A stretch of DNA of 64,000 nucleotides, taken from assembly GCF_000526215.1 (NCBI RefSeq), contig NZ_JAFQ01000004.1:5084001-5148000 (forward strand), in the 5' to 3' direction. The stretch comes from Nocardia sp. BMG51109 (GTDB lineage Bacteria; Actinomycetota; Actinomycetes; Mycobacteriales; Mycobacteriaceae). Both the position numbers and the translations under genes were made by a program. The notes beneath the pieces are model-generated. The model was not told the DNA's origin. It made no database searches and worked only from the letters and a program-made list of their open reading frames with translations. Below are positions 36,032 to 45,420 of this stretch, in pieces (position 1 is the first letter of the stretch; every line of letters starts with the position of its first letter).

Positions 36032-36865
36032 ATGCCGCTGACCCCAGCCGATGTGCACAACGTCGCGTTCAGCAAACCGCCGATCGGGAAGCGCGGCTAC
36101 AACGAGGACGAAGTCGACGCCTTCCTCGACCTGGTCGAGCAGGAGCTCTCACGCCTCATCGAGGAGAACGCCGACCTGCGCCAGCGGGTTGCCGAGCTCG
36201 ATTCCGAACTGGCCGAGGCCAAGAAGGCCCCGCGCCCCGCGCCGCAGGCGGTGAAACCGCCCCCGCCGCCGCAGCCGGAACCACCCAAGCCGGCGCCGGT
36301 GGCCCCGCAGATCCCGGTGCCGGCCGCTCCGGCCGGTACTCCGCAGGACGCGGCCGACGCGAACCTCCAGGCCGCCAAGGTACTGAGCCTGGCTCAGGAG
36401 ATGGCCGACCGGTTGACCAGCGACGCCAAGACCGAGGCCGAGCAGCTGCTGTCGAACGCCCGGGCAAATTCGGAGCGAATGGTCAGCGATGCGCGCACGC
36501 GGTCGGAGGGCATGGTCGCCGAGGCGCGGCAGAAGGCCGAGACCATCCTGTCCGACGCGCAGACTCGTTCCGACAACCAGCTCCGCCAGGCCAAGGAGAA
36601 GGCCGACGCCCTGCAGGCCGACGCCGAGCGCAAGCACACCGAGATCATGGCCACGATCACCCAGCAGCGCAGCGTGCTGGAGAGCCGGATCGAGCAGTTG
36701 AAGACCTTCGAGCGCGAGTACCGGGTGCGGCTGAAGTCCTACCTGGAGTCGCAGCTCGAGGAGCTCGAGAATCGTGGCTCGGCGGTGCCGGTGGACGGCG
36801 GCGAGTCGTTCGACGGCGCCAACAACAACCATGCGCCCGCGTCGTTCGCTCAGGGCGGCAACTAG
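36032..36865 (+). CDS. wag31: Polar growth protein Wag31 (DivIVA)
   Basis: Coiled-coil scaffold that marks poles and directs tip growth in mycolic-acid actinobacteria. The N-terminal DivIVA domain ([42 protein letters not shown]) carries the membrane-binding tip and the first coiled coil. A Pro-rich linker (about residues 68-103) is followed by a long heptad region ([21 protein letters not shown]...) and a short acidic tail. Length is 277 residues, close to Wag31 of M. tuberculosis. ATG at 36032 follows AAGGGATCC. It has its own promoter. Confidence 0.95.
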   Translation: MPLTPADVHNVAFSKPPIGKRGYNEDEVDAFLDLVEQELSRLIEENADLRQRVAELDSELAEAKKAPRPAPQAVKPPPPPQPEPPKPAPVAPQIPVPAAPAGTPQDAADANLQAAKVLSLAQEMADRLTSDAKTEAEQLLSNARANSERMVSDARTRSEGMVAEARQKAETILSDAQTRSDNQLRQAKEKADALQADAERKHTEIMATITQQRSVLESRIEQLKTFEREYRVRLKSYLESQLEELENRGSAVPVDGGESFDGANNNHAPASFAQGGN

Positions 36866-36991
36866 TTCCGTTCGAACGCTCGCCGACTCCGCGGTCGTCT
36901 CGGATTGTGGTGGTCGTGTCGGATTCGGCGTGCCGCGCAGCCGTGTGGTCCGGAAGCTCGTCGAGCCACCTGGCCCGCCTAGGGGGTGACC

Positions 36992-37195
36992 ATGCTCGTC
37001 CTGACGCTCGTCCTGGCCGCGATCGGTTTCGCCCTGCTGGTGACAGCACTGACCACCGGATCGGTGGTATGGGCGTGGGGGTGCATCGTGGTCTGTGTCA
37101 TCGGCGCCGTATTGCTGCTGGTGAGTGCGCTATCGATGCGCGATTCCGAGGATGACGATCAGTCGTCGCGTCCCGGTCGGCATGCGAAGCGATGA
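36992..37195 (+). CDS. Small membrane protein downstream of wag31 (Rv2144c position)
   Basis: A 67-residue protein with two hydrophobic helices (LVLTLVLAAIGFALLVTAL and VVWAWGCIVVCVIGAVLLLVSAL) and a polar tail SEDDDQSSRPGRHAKR. It occupies the position of Rv2144c, a conserved transmembrane protein after wag31. The ATG at 36992 is preferred over the GTG at 36986 because AGGGGG lies 5 nt upstream. No function is known. Confidence 0.78.
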   Translation: MLVLTLVLAAIGFALLVTALTTGSVVWAWGCIVVCVIGAVLLLVSALSMRDSEDDDQSSRPGRHAKR

Positions 37196-37279
37196 GCCCC
37201 GACCGAAGGTCGACCGTGGTCGACCCGGCCTGGAAGGGCCACGCCGATGGGGCCCGAAAATACGGTTACCCATGCTGGC

Positions 37280-37285
37280 TACAAT
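37280..37285 (+). promoter_or_regulatory. -10 box of the ileS leader
   Basis: TACAAT at 37280-37285, placing transcription start near 37292, just before the T-box. No convincing -35 was seen. Confidence 0.55.
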
Positions 37286-37291
37286 CAAACC

Positions 37292-37536
37292 TGAACATCG
37301 GCATTGATCCGGCGATCACCGGGGAGTCTTCGGAAGAACGGCACTCGCGGCCCTCGGGCCGGTGCGAGGCCCAGTAGAACCGAACGGGTGAGCCCGTCAC
37401 AGCTCACGACGAGAGGTCCGGGATCGCTTCCCGGGCAAGCGGGGTGGTACCGCGGTCTCGGCGCACCGGCGCCGGAATCGTCCCCGTGCCCACGGTTACG
37501 CGCCCGCACCCGGGCGCCGGCACGAGGAGACCACGG
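37292..37536 (+). promoter_or_regulatory. Isoleucine T-box riboswitch, ultrashort stem I, translational type
   Basis: Stem I is CCGG (37309-37312) / CCGG (37319-37322) with the isoleucine codon ATC (37315-37317) in its loop. GGGGAGTCTTCGGAAGAACGG-like linker sequence follows. The T-box core GGGGTGGTACCGCGG (37441-37455) contains the TGGT bulge (37445-37448) that pairs with the tRNA NCCA end. CCGCGGTCTC (37450-37459) can pair at 9 of 10 positions with GAGACCACGG (37527-37536), which overlaps the ileS ribosome site. This is the sequestrator design known for actinobacterial ileS: uncharged tRNA-Ile would free the ribosome site. Confidence 0.9.
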
Positions 37537-37542
37537 CCCCCT

Positions 37543-40500
37543 ATGGCGGATCAGACATCCACCAGCAACACCGATTCCGACGAGACGTCCGGTTACCCGC
37601 GCGCGGATCTCGGTTCCGGCGGCCAGGTGTCGTTCCCCGATCTGGAGCGGCGCGTGCTCGACTACTGGGCCGCCGACGGTACCTTCCGCGCCAGCATCGA
37701 GAACCGTTCCGGCGCACCGGAGTTCGTCTTCTACGACGGTCCGCCGTTCGCCAACGGGTTGCCGCATTACGGCCATCTGCTCACCGGATACGTGAAGGAT
37801 TTGATCCCACGTTTTCAGACCATGCGCGGCAAGAAGGTGGAGCGCCGGTTCGGCTGGGACACCCACGGGCTGCCCGCGGAAATCGAAGCGGAGAAGCAGC
37901 TCGGTATCACGGACAAATCACAGATCGACGAGATGGGGCTCGCCGAATTCAATGCGGCATGTAAATCATCGGTGCTCCGCTACACCGACGAGTGGCGCGC
38001 ATATGTGACCCGCCAGGCCCGCTGGGTCGACTTCGACAACGACTACAAGACCCTCGACCCCGACTTCATGGAGTCGGTGATGTGGGCGTTCAAGTCGCTG
38101 TACGACAAGGGCCTGATCTATCAGGGCTTCCGGGTGCTGCCCTACAGCTGGTACGAGCAGACGCCGCTGTCGAATCAGGAGGCGCGCCTGGACGACGCCT
38201 ACCGGATGCGCCAGGATCCGGCCGTCACGGTGGATATGGCCCTGAGCGTGCCCGCCGATCATCCGCTGCATCGGCTGGACGGCGCGAACGCGTTGATCTG
38301 GACCACGACGCCGTGGACGCTGCCGTCCAACCTGGCGATCGCGGTGCACCCGGAGCTCACCTACGCGCACGTCCGCGGCGCGGACGGCAAGCGGTATCTG
38401 CTGGCCGCCGAACGGGTCTCGCACTACGCGCGGGAACTGGGCGACGAACCGGTGGTGCTGTCGGAGCATCTCGGCGCCGCCCTGACGGGCCTGCGCTACA
38501 CCCCGCCGTTCGACTTCTTCGCCGGCCACCCGGACTCGTTCCGGGTGCTGAACGCCGACTACGTCACCACCGATTCCGGTACGGGTGTCGTGCATCTGGC
38601 GCCCGCCTTCGGTGAGGAGGATATGGCGGTCGCCTCGGAGGCGGGTATCGAGCTGGTGCAGCCGCTGGACCCGGGCGGCAAGTTCACCTCGATGGTGCCG
38701 CCGTACGAGGGGCTGAGGGTGTTCGACGCCAACCCGGTCATCATCAAGGATCTCAAGGCGGCCGGAAAACTGTTGCGGCACGAGACGATCGAGCACTCCT
38801 ATCCGCACAGCTGGCGTTCGGGACAGCCGCTGATCTACATGGCGGTGCCGTCCTGGTTCGTCGCGGTGACCAGGTTCCGCGACCGGATGGTGGAGCTGAA
38901 CAAGCAGATCACCTGGGTGCCCGACCACATCCGCGACGGCCAGTTCGGGAAGTGGCTGGAGAACGCGCGGGACTGGAACATCAGCCGGAACCGGTACTGG
39001 GGCGCGCCGATCCCGGTCTGGGCGTCCGACGACCCGGACCACCCGCGCGTCGACGTGTACGGCTCGCTGGACGAGCTCGAGCGCGACTTCGGCGTGCGCC
39101 CCGCCGATCTGCATCGCCCGGCGATCGATGAGCTGGTGCGGCCGAATCCCGACGATCCGACCGGGAAGTCGATGATGCGGCGGGTGCCCGAGGTGCTGGA
39201 CTGCTGGTTCGAGTCCGGGTCGATGCCCTACGCGCAGGTGCACTATCCGTTCGAGAACAAGGAGTGGTTCGAGGGGACGGACGCCGAGGCACCGCACAGC
39301 CCCGGCGATTTCATCGTCGAGTACAACGGGCAGACGCGTGGCTGGTTCTACAACCTGCACGTGCTGTCCACGGCGCTGTTCGACAGGCCCGCGTTCGAGT
39401 CCGTTGTGGCGCACGGCATCGTGCTCGGCGACGACGGGCTGAAGATGTCCAAGTCCAAGGGCAACTATCCGAACGTCAACGAGGTGTTCGACCGCGACGG
39501 CTCGGATGCCATGCGGTGGTTCCTGATGGCGTCGCCGGTGCTGCGCGGCGGCAACCTGATCGTGACCGAACGCGGCATCCGGGAGGGCGTGAGCCACGCG
39601 CTGCGGCCGCTGTGGAACGCGTGGACCTTCCTGCAGCTGTACGCGTCGAAACCCGGTGAGTGGCGCACGGATTCGACACATGCGCTGGATCGCTACATTC
39701 TCGCCAAGCTGGCCGCGGTGCGGGACGCGATGACCGAGGCGCTCGAGGTCTACGACATCGCCACCGCCTGCGACGAACTGCGCACGTTCGCCGACGCGCT
39801 CACCAATTGGTATGTGCGCCGGTCGCGTTCGCGGTTCTGGGACGAGGACCGCGACGCCATCGACACCCTGCACACCGTGCTGGAGGTGACCACCCGGCTG
39901 GCCGCGCCGCTGCTGCCGCTGATCAGCGAGGTGATCTGGCGCGGGCTGACCGGCGGCCGCTCGGTGCATCTGGCCGACTGGCCCGCCGGTGCGGAGCACT
40001 CATCGAGCACAGCCGGGCTTCCGTCCGATCCGGAGCTGGTGTCGGCGATGGACGAGGTGCGGGAGGTGTGCTCGACGGCGCTGAGCCTGCGCAAGGCCCG
40101 CAATCTGCGGGTGCGCCTGCCGCTGTCGGAACTCACCATCGCCGCGCCCGACGCCGGGCGGCTCGCGCCGTTCACGGATCTGGTGGCCGAGGAGGTGAAC
40201 GTCAAGAAGGTCGACCTGACCACCGATATCGCCGCGCACGGCCGGTTCGAACTGGTCGTCAACGCCCGCGCCGCCGGCCCGCGGCTGGGTAAGCAGGTGC
40301 AGGCGGTGATCAAGGCGGTCAAGGCGGGCGAATGGACCGAGAGCGCCGAGGGTGTCGTCACCGCGGCGGGTGTCGGCCTGCTGCCCGAGGAGTACACCCA
40401 GCGCCTGGTCGCCGCCGAACCCGAATCCACCGCCGCCCTGCCCGGCAATGCCGGTCTGGTGGTGCTGAATTCGGAGGTGACCGAGGAACTGGAGGCCGAG

Positions 40501-40737
40501 GGCTGGGCCCGCGACCTGATCCGCGACCTGCAGGAGTCGCGAAAGTCGCTGGGACTGGACGTTTCCGACCGCATAACGGTGATCCTGGACGTCCCCGCCG
40601 ACCACAAGCGGTGGGCCGAAACCCACCGCGACCTGATCGCGGGCGAAATCCTCGCCACCACCCTCACGTTCGGCGACGCCGGTACCGACGCTCCCGAAGT
40701 GGTCGGCGGAGTGCGGGTTTCGATCACCAAGGTCTGA
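37543..40737 (+). CDS. ileS: Isoleucyl-tRNA synthetase
   Basis: Class I aminoacyl-tRNA synthetase charging tRNA-Ile. The 1064-residue protein has the HIGH-type motif HYGH at 75-78 in [16 protein letters not shown], the CP1 editing domain ([28 protein letters not shown]), and KMSKS at 634-638 in [17 protein letters not shown]. The length and [16 protein letters not shown] fit the eukaryote-like IleS form (about 1040 residues) found in mycobacteria, a form often associated with mupirocin insensitivity. ATG at 37543 has CGAGGAGA upstream, within the T-box sequestrator. The last five codons plus stop are duplicated in tandem just beyond the stop. Confidence 0.96.
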   Translation: MADQTSTSNTDSDETSGYPRADLGSGGQVSFPDLERRVLDYWAADGTFRASIENRSGAPEFVFYDGPPFANGLPHYGHLLTGYVKDLIPRFQTMRGKKVERRFGWDTHGLPAEIEAEKQLGITDKSQIDEMGLAEFNAACKSSVLRYTDEWRAYVTRQARWVDFDNDYKTLDPDFMESVMWAFKSLYDKGLIYQGFRVLPYSWYEQTPLSNQEARLDDAYRMRQDPAVTVDMALSVPADHPLHRLDGANALIWTTTPWTLPSNLAIAVHPELTYAHVRGADGKRYLLAAERVSHYARELGDEPVVLSEHLGAALTGLRYTPPFDFFAGHPDSFRVLNADYVTTDSGTGVVHLAPAFGEEDMAVASEAGIELVQPLDPGGKFTSMVPPYEGLRVFDANPVIIKDLKAAGKLLRHETIEHSYPHSWRSGQPLIYMAVPSWFVAVTRFRDRMVELNKQITWVPDHIRDGQFGKWLENARDWNISRNRYWGAPIPVWASDDPDHPRVDVYGSLDELERDFGVRPADLHRPAIDELVRPNPDDPTGKSMMRRVPEVLDCWFESGSMPYAQVHYPFENKEWFEGTDAEAPHSPGDFIVEYNGQTRGWFYNLHVLSTALFDRPAFESVVAHGIVLGDDGLKMSKSKGNYPNVNEVFDRDGSDAMRWFLMASPVLRGGNLIVTERGIREGVSHALRPLWNAWTFLQLYASKPGEWRTDSTHALDRYILAKLAAVRDAMTEALEVYDIATACDELRTFADALTNWYVRRSRSRFWDEDRDAIDTLHTVLEVTTRLAAPLLPLISEVIWRGLTGGRSVHLADWPAGAEHSSSTAGLPSDPELVSAMDEVREVCSTALSLRKARNLRVRLPLSELTIAAPDAGRLAPFTDLVAEEVNVKKVDLTTDIAAHGRFELVVNARAAGPRLGKQVQAVIKAVKAGEWTESAEGVVTAAGVGLLPEEYTQRLVAAEPESTAALPGNAGLVVLNSEVTEELEAEGWARDLIRDLQESRKSLGLDVSDRITVILDVPADHKRWAETHRDLIAGEILATTLTFGDAGTDAPEVVGGVRVSITKV

Positions 40738-40752
40738 ATCACCAAGGTCTGA
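40723..40752. repeat. 15-bp tandem duplication spanning the ileS stop codon
   Basis: ATCACCAAGGTCTGA is present at 40723-40737 and again at 40738-40752, so the last four codons and stop are copied directly after the gene. Confidence 0.95.
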
Positions 40753-40757
40753 TGGCC

Positions 40758-40792
40758 GCTGCCCGGGTGAGCGACCGGCTCACCCGGGCAGC
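40758..40792 (+). terminator. Hairpin after ileS
   Basis: Perfect 15-bp stem: GCTGCCCGGGTGAGC (40758-40772) with GCTCACCCGGGCAGC (40778-40792), loop GACCG. No T-run follows, but the position fits termination. Confidence 0.75.
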
Positions 40793-40922
40793 GACCGGGC
40801 CTCCGGAGCGGACGCCGTCGGCGAATGTGGTGACGCCGGTGCGGATCTCGTCGACGACCGGCATGTGCGGCACGCGGCCGGTGCGGTGCGAAATGGAATG
40901 TCGGGGAACGGCTCCCGCTCGG

Positions 40923-40934
40923 TACAGTCGCCGG
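40923..40934 (+). promoter_or_regulatory. Leaderless promoter of the exonuclease gene
   Basis: TACAGT (40923-40928), 6 nt, then ATG at 40935. Confidence 0.6.
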
Positions 40935-41495
40935 ATGAGCGATCACTACCTCAACGTCGTCGATGTGGAGGCGACGTGCTGGGAGGGCACGAATCCGCCC
41001 GGGCAGCCGAACGAGATCATCGAGATCGGGCTGTGCGTGCTGGATCTGGACACCCTGGAGCGATCGGAGAAGCACAGCATTCTGGTCAGGCCCGACCGCT
41101 CCACGGTGAGCGAGTTCTGCACGCGGCTCACTACGCTCACCCAGCAGCAGCTCGACAGCGGTATCGAATTCGGCGCGGCCTGTGAGCTGCTGGGCTACGA
41201 GCACGATGCCGCCACCCGCCCGTGGGCGAGCTGGGGCGACTTCGACCGCAGGCAGTTCGAACGGCAGTGCGCCGCAACCGGTGTCGCGTACCCGTTCGGC
41301 GCGAGGCACACCAATGCCAAGCGAATGTTCTCCGAATCACGCGAGACGAGACGGCGATACGGCATGGACGAGGCGCTGCGGCTGGCCGGGCTCCCGCTCG
41401 AGGGCGTCCACCACCGCGGCGGCGACGATGCCTGGAATATCGCGGGCCTGATCGCCGGCCTGATGCGCAGCGGTGCATGGCGGTCCGGCACCTGA
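40935..41495 (+). CDS. DEDDh 3'-5' exonuclease domain protein
   Basis: A 186-residue protein of the DnaQ/ERI-like exonuclease fold. The first metal-binding motif is VVDVEATCWEG (D-x-E), then IIEIGLCVLDLDTLE, and WASWGDFDRRQFERQC holds the second Asp; GVHHRGGDDAWNIAGL provides the final H-x4-D. These are the DEDDh residues, so nuclease activity is likely. It resembles KapD/ERI-1-type RNases more than the polymerase epsilon subunit. The substrate is not known. The start is leaderless and the gene stands alone between ileS and the pru locus. Confidence 0.85.
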   Translation: MSDHYLNVVDVEATCWEGTNPPGQPNEIIEIGLCVLDLDTLERSEKHSILVRPDRSTVSEFCTRLTTLTQQQLDSGIEFGAACELLGYEHDAATRPWASWGDFDRRQFERQCAATGVAYPFGARHTNAKRMFSESRETRRRYGMDEALRLAGLPLEGVHHRGGDDAWNIAGLIAGLMRSGAWRSGT

Positions 41496-41806
41496 GGCGG
41501 TGCGTCAGGCTCCGAGCACGCGATCGACGAGCACGCGATCGACGAATGCGGTGACGTCTCGGTGCTGTCCGAACTGGAGTTTGCTGCGGTGGAGCGCGAA
41601 TCCGGACACTGCTTGTCGACCTGGACCGGACATTCGGCCCGACCGAAGCGCAGCGGTGTGTGCCGGAGTTGCTCGACACCACGGACCGCGAATCCCGGAC
41701 GGATGTGGGTCGCCGCAACGTGTTGCGCGAGCAGGGAATCGGCCGCACCGTGCACCACGAGCGGGGAATCGGCCCGAAGCGCTGACGGCGGCCGTTGCGT
41801 GCGGTC
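41496..41806. other. Intergenic region between the exonuclease and pruC, possibly decayed coding DNA
   Basis: 311 bp without a supported gene. A 15-bp tandem duplication lies at 41514-41543. Both strands show coding-like fragments without starts: on the plus strand LLVDLDRTFGPTEAQRCVPE leading to a TGA near 41783, and on the minus strand HRSKLQFGQHRDVTAFVDRV, which is like the tail of a LysR-type protein. I cannot name the source gene. Confidence 0.4.
41514..41543. repeat. 15-bp tandem duplication
   Basis: GAGCACGCGATCGAC is present twice in a row (41514-41528, 41529-41543). Confidence 0.95.
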
Positions 41807-43456
41807 TCACGTCGCGTTTGTGTGCCGGTGGACGGCCAATTGGATTTCCAGGAGGAGGCGGTCGGGCGGGGAGGTGAGGTCGAGGCCCATCAGCTGGGTG
41901 GCTCGGCGGACTCGGTAGCGCAGCGTGTTCGGGTGGATGCTGAGTTCGGTGGCGGCGGTGCGGACGTCGCCGTGGTGGGAGAGGTAGGCGTCGAGGCTGG
42001 TGCGCAGGTCGGCGGAGTAGGTGGTGTCGTAGTCGACGAGGATGTCCAGGCGCGGGTCGCGGAGCTGCGGGTGGTCGCCGATCAGGGTCAGGATCTCGGC
42101 GAGCAGCACCGTGGTGCGGGAGCGGGCCAGCGTCGTGACCGGTTCGGCCGCGGGCAGCGCCGCGGTGCGGTCCAGCACCCGGTCCACCTCGGCGCGGGCG
42201 CGGGCGGCGTCGGCGAGACCGGCGACGGGGGCGGCGACGGCCGCGCGCAGGGTGAGCCCGGAGCGGTCGGCGATCTGGCCGATCACCTGCCGGGTCCACG
42301 AGGTCACCCGGTCCACCGAACGATGCTCGGGGAACAGCACGTACAGCCGCTCGCCGATCCGGGTGGTCACGCAGTCCTGGCGGAAGGCGCTGGCGTGCAG
42401 GCGAAGTGTGACCGTGCCGCGATGCATCGCCGCCTCCGCCTCGTCCCGGGAGGAGTGCCGGGCGAATCCGACCACGGCCGCCTGCCCGTCGGCGACCATG
42501 CCGAAGGTCTCGGCGAAGGCCGCGAGGTCGACATCGCCGCCGTGCGCGCCCAGCAGCCGCTGGATCAGCAGGGCGTCCGTGGTCGGGGCGTGCCGGGTGC
42601 GCCAGATCACCCGCGCCGCAATGGAAGCCGCGCCGCGCAGCATCTTGACGCTGTCGGTGTGCAGCGGCTCGCCGGCCTCCTGCACCCAGATGGTGCCGAG
42701 TACCGTCGGCGACCGCAGGCCGTCGCGGCCCGGTTCGCGGATGCCGATCGCGATGCGCCGCCGGGTGTTCCATTCCCGCTGGGCCGGAACCTCCACCACG
42801 TCACCGGTATTGCGCAGCCGGTCGAACACTCCCTCCCGCTGCAACCAGTGCAGGTATCCGGCCGGCCCCTGGCGGCCCAGCACCGACAGCCGCCGCACCT
42901 CGTCGGCCGCGGCCGAGCTGTCGGCCGAATACGCCAGCACCCGCGACTGGGCGTCCTCGATCGAGACCAGCCCGCGGGTCGACTCACCCACCGAATGGGC
43001 GAGCCCGAACAGATCGGTATCCAGCGCGGGGGCGGATTCCACGGCCCGCGGCCCGGCGCCGTGCCCGGTGATCCGCTCGATCAGCGCGTGCACCATCTCC
43101 CAGCGGGCGTGCGGATGCACCGCGACCAGAGCGATCCCCGCCTCGTGGGCGGCGGCGCACAGCCGCGGCGAGACGCTCTTGGAGAACACCACCCGCGGGC
43201 GGTGTTCGGCCGGACAGCGTTCGCCCAGGTCGCGCACCCATCGGGCGGCATCCTCGTCGCCGATGCCGACCTGCAGATACACCTCCGGCAGCGCCCGGCC
43301 CGGCGGCATCTCCATGGTCAGGTCGTCGATATCCATGAACGCCACGGAATCGGTGATCACGTCCTCCCCGGCGGGCGCGTCGACCAGCGTGACCACGGTG
43401 CTGGTCAGGGCCGACAGCAGCTCCGACAGGGGTATGGGGCGATGCACACTCTTCAT
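41807..43456 (-). CDS. pruC: PucR-family regulator of proline utilisation (PruC-like)
   Basis: A 549-residue regulator. The N-terminal part (about 1-150, PLSELLSALTSTVVTLVDAPAGEDVITDSVAFMD) is the PucR sensor domain, a central GGDEF-like/CdaR region follows, and the C-terminal helix-turn-helix is SHHGDVRTAATELSIHPNTLRYRVRRATQLMGLDL. PucR proteins are mostly activators. It is divergent from pruA with 79 bp between, the arrangement of PruC with pruAB in mycobacteria and Corynebacterineae. An inverted repeat in the gap is a likely binding site. Proline or P5C as the inducer is inferred. Confidence 0.85.
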   Translation of the reverse strand: MKSVHRPIPLSELLSALTSTVVTLVDAPAGEDVITDSVAFMDIDDLTMEMPPGRALPEVYLQVGIGDEDAARWVRDLGERCPAEHRPRVVFSKSVSPRLCAAAHEAGIALVAVHPHARWEMVHALIERITGHGAGPRAVESAPALDTDLFGLAHSVGESTRGLVSIEDAQSRVLAYSADSSAAADEVRRLSVLGRQGPAGYLHWLQREGVFDRLRNTGDVVEVPAQREWNTRRRIAIGIREPGRDGLRSPTVLGTIWVQEAGEPLHTDSVKMLRGAASIAARVIWRTRHAPTTDALLIQRLLGAHGGDVDLAAFAETFGMVADGQAAVVGFARHSSRDEAEAAMHRGTVTLRLHASAFRQDCVTTRIGERLYVLFPEHRSVDRVTSWTRQVIGQIADRSGLTLRAAVAAPVAGLADAARARAEVDRVLDRTAALPAAEPVTTLARSRTTVLLAEILTLIGDHPQLRDPRLDILVDYDTTYSADLRTSLDAYLSHHGDVRTAATELSIHPNTLRYRVRRATQLMGLDLTSPPDRLLLEIQLAVHRHTNAT

Positions 43457-43459
43457 TCA

Positions 43460-43493
43460 ATCGGACGAAAACTCCGGGCGCAATTCGTCGGAT
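43460..43493. promoter_or_regulatory. Inverted repeat between pruC and pruA (candidate PruC operator)
   Basis: ATCGGACGAA (43460-43469) and TTCGTCGGAT (43484-43493) are inverted copies matching at 9 of 10 positions, 14 nt apart, in the 79-bp divergent gap. Confidence 0.55.
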
Positions 43494-43535
43494 AGGACAA
43501 CACCTGCGGCCGCCGGGAGGAGTTTATTTCCTACC

Positions 43536-45188
43536 ATGGACGCGATCACCACGGTCCCCGCACCGTCCAACGAACCCGTCAACTCCTACGCGCCGGGCAC
43601 CCCGGAACGGGTCCGGCTGCGGGCCGCGCTGCGCGAGCTGGCCGGGACCCGCGCCGAGATCTGTCATGTCATCGACGGCGAGCACCGGGCCGGGTCCGGG
43701 CCGCGCGTCGAGGTGGTGCAGCCGCACGATCACCGAGCGGTACTCGGCAGCTTCGGCGTCGCCACACCGGTCGACGCGCACGACGCGGTCGAGGCGGCGA
43801 TGCGGGCCGCATCCGGCTGGCGCGCACTGCCTTTCGACGAGCGCGCCGCGGTATTCCTGCGCGCGGCCGACCTGCTGTCGGGGCCGTGGCGCGAGACGGT
43901 CGCCGCCGCGACGATGCTGGGCCAGTCCAAGTCGGCGTATCAGGCCGAGATCGACGCGTCCTGCGAGCTGATCGACTTCTGGCGCTTCAACGTGCATTTC
44001 GCGCGGCAGCTGCTGGCGGGGCAGCCGATGTCCGGGCCGGGCGTGTGGAACCGCAGCGACTACCGCCCGCTGGAGGGGTTCGTCTACGCGATCACCCCGT
44101 TCAACTTCACCGCCATCGCGGGCAATCTACCCACCGCACCGGCGCTGATGGGCAATACGGTGGTGTGGAAGCCCTCGCCCACCCAGGCCCTGGCGGCCTA
44201 TCACACCATGCGGCTGCTGGAGGCCGCCGGCCTGCCGCCGGGCGTGATCAATCTCGTGCACGGGCACGGACCCGAGGTGTCGGAGGTGGCGCTGCCCGAC
44301 CCGCGGCTGGCCGGCATCCATTTCACCGGGTCCACCCGCACCTTCCAGTACCTGTGGCGCGAGGTGAGCGGGAATATCGAGCGCTACCGCACCTATCCGC
44401 GGCTGGTCGGGGAGACCGGCGGCAAGGACTTCGTGCTCGCCCACGCCTCAGCCGATCCGGATGTGCTGAGCACCGCGCTGATTCGCGGCGCCTACGAATA
44501 CCAGGGTCAGAAGTGTTCGGCCGCCTCGCGCGCGTTCGTCCCGCGGTCGGTGTGGGACCGCATGGGCGACGAGCTGATCGACCGGGTCGGCGCGCTGCGC
44601 TACGGCGACGTCACCGATTTCACGAATTTCGGTGGGGCCGTGATCGATCGGCGCGCCTTCGACCGCAATGCCGCCGCGATCGAACGCGCCAAGGCCACCT
44701 CGGGGCTGACCGTCGCGGCGGGCGGCACCTACGACGACGGCGTCGGCTATTTCGTCGCCCCGACGCTGCTGCTCGGCGACGATCCGGGCGACGAGGCTTT
44801 CCGCACCGAGTATTTCGGCCCGGTTCTGTCGGTGCACGTCTACGACGACTCCCGCGCACACGCCTTCGACGACGCGCTGCGGCTGGTCGACACCGGCGCG
44901 GCGTACGGTCTCACCGGCGCGGTGATCGCCCGGGACCGGGACGCCATCGACACGGCGAGCGCCGCACTGCGTTTCGCGGCGGGCAACTTCTACGTCAACG
45001 ACAAGCCGACCGGTGCCGTGGTCGGCCAGCAGCCGTTCGGCGGCGCCCGCGCCTCCGGCACCGACGACAAGGCCGGATCGCCGCTGAACCTGCTGCGCTG
45101 GACCGCACCGCGCTCGATCAAGGAGACCTTCGTGCCGCCGACGACGCACGAATATCCGCACCAGACACCGGATCCGGGGGAGGCGTGA
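43536..45188 (+). CDS. pruA: L-glutamate gamma-semialdehyde dehydrogenase (1-pyrroline-5-carboxylate dehydrogenase)
   Basis: Oxidises P5C/glutamate semialdehyde to glutamate with NAD+. The 550-residue aldehyde dehydrogenase has SFGVATPVDAHDAVEAAM, YAITPFNFTAIAGNLPTAPALMGNTVVWKPSPTQ, FTGSTRTFQYLWREVS, VGETGGKDFV with the general-base Glu, and the catalytic Cys 327 in EYQGQKCSAASRAFVP. The form and length match the class 1 P5C dehydrogenases (PruA). ATG at 43536 has GGGAGGAG about 13 nt upstream. pruB follows in the same direction after 232 bp. Confidence 0.94.
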   Translation: MDAITTVPAPSNEPVNSYAPGTPERVRLRAALRELAGTRAEICHVIDGEHRAGSGPRVEVVQPHDHRAVLGSFGVATPVDAHDAVEAAMRAASGWRALPFDERAAVFLRAADLLSGPWRETVAAATMLGQSKSAYQAEIDASCELIDFWRFNVHFARQLLAGQPMSGPGVWNRSDYRPLEGFVYAITPFNFTAIAGNLPTAPALMGNTVVWKPSPTQALAAYHTMRLLEAAGLPPGVINLVHGHGPEVSEVALPDPRLAGIHFTGSTRTFQYLWREVSGNIERYRTYPRLVGETGGKDFVLAHASADPDVLSTALIRGAYEYQGQKCSAASRAFVPRSVWDRMGDELIDRVGALRYGDVTDFTNFGGAVIDRRAFDRNAAAIERAKATSGLTVAAGGTYDDGVGYFVAPTLLLGDDPGDEAFRTEYFGPVLSVHVYDDSRAHAFDDALRLVDTGAAYGLTGAVIARDRDAIDTASAALRFAAGNFYVNDKPTGAVVGQQPFGGARASGTDDKAGSPLNLLRWTAPRSIKETFVPPTTHEYPHQTPDPGEA

Positions 45189-45420
45189 TGCAGTGCCCTG
45201 GTGCGCGCCGCACCGGCCGGTCCGGGGTGTCGCGGCGGAGTCCTGATCGCGCACCGGGTCTCCGGTATGCCTCGATACCGCCACGGCACTCGTCGCCGGT
45301 CCCAGCCGTCCCGGCGGCAGGCCGGTGGCCGGGATCCATCACCGGCAGCCGGGGATTCCGGCGACGAGCATGCCGGAACGACCGAGATACCGGTGCGGTA
45401 CCCACCTGCCGGGAGGAACC

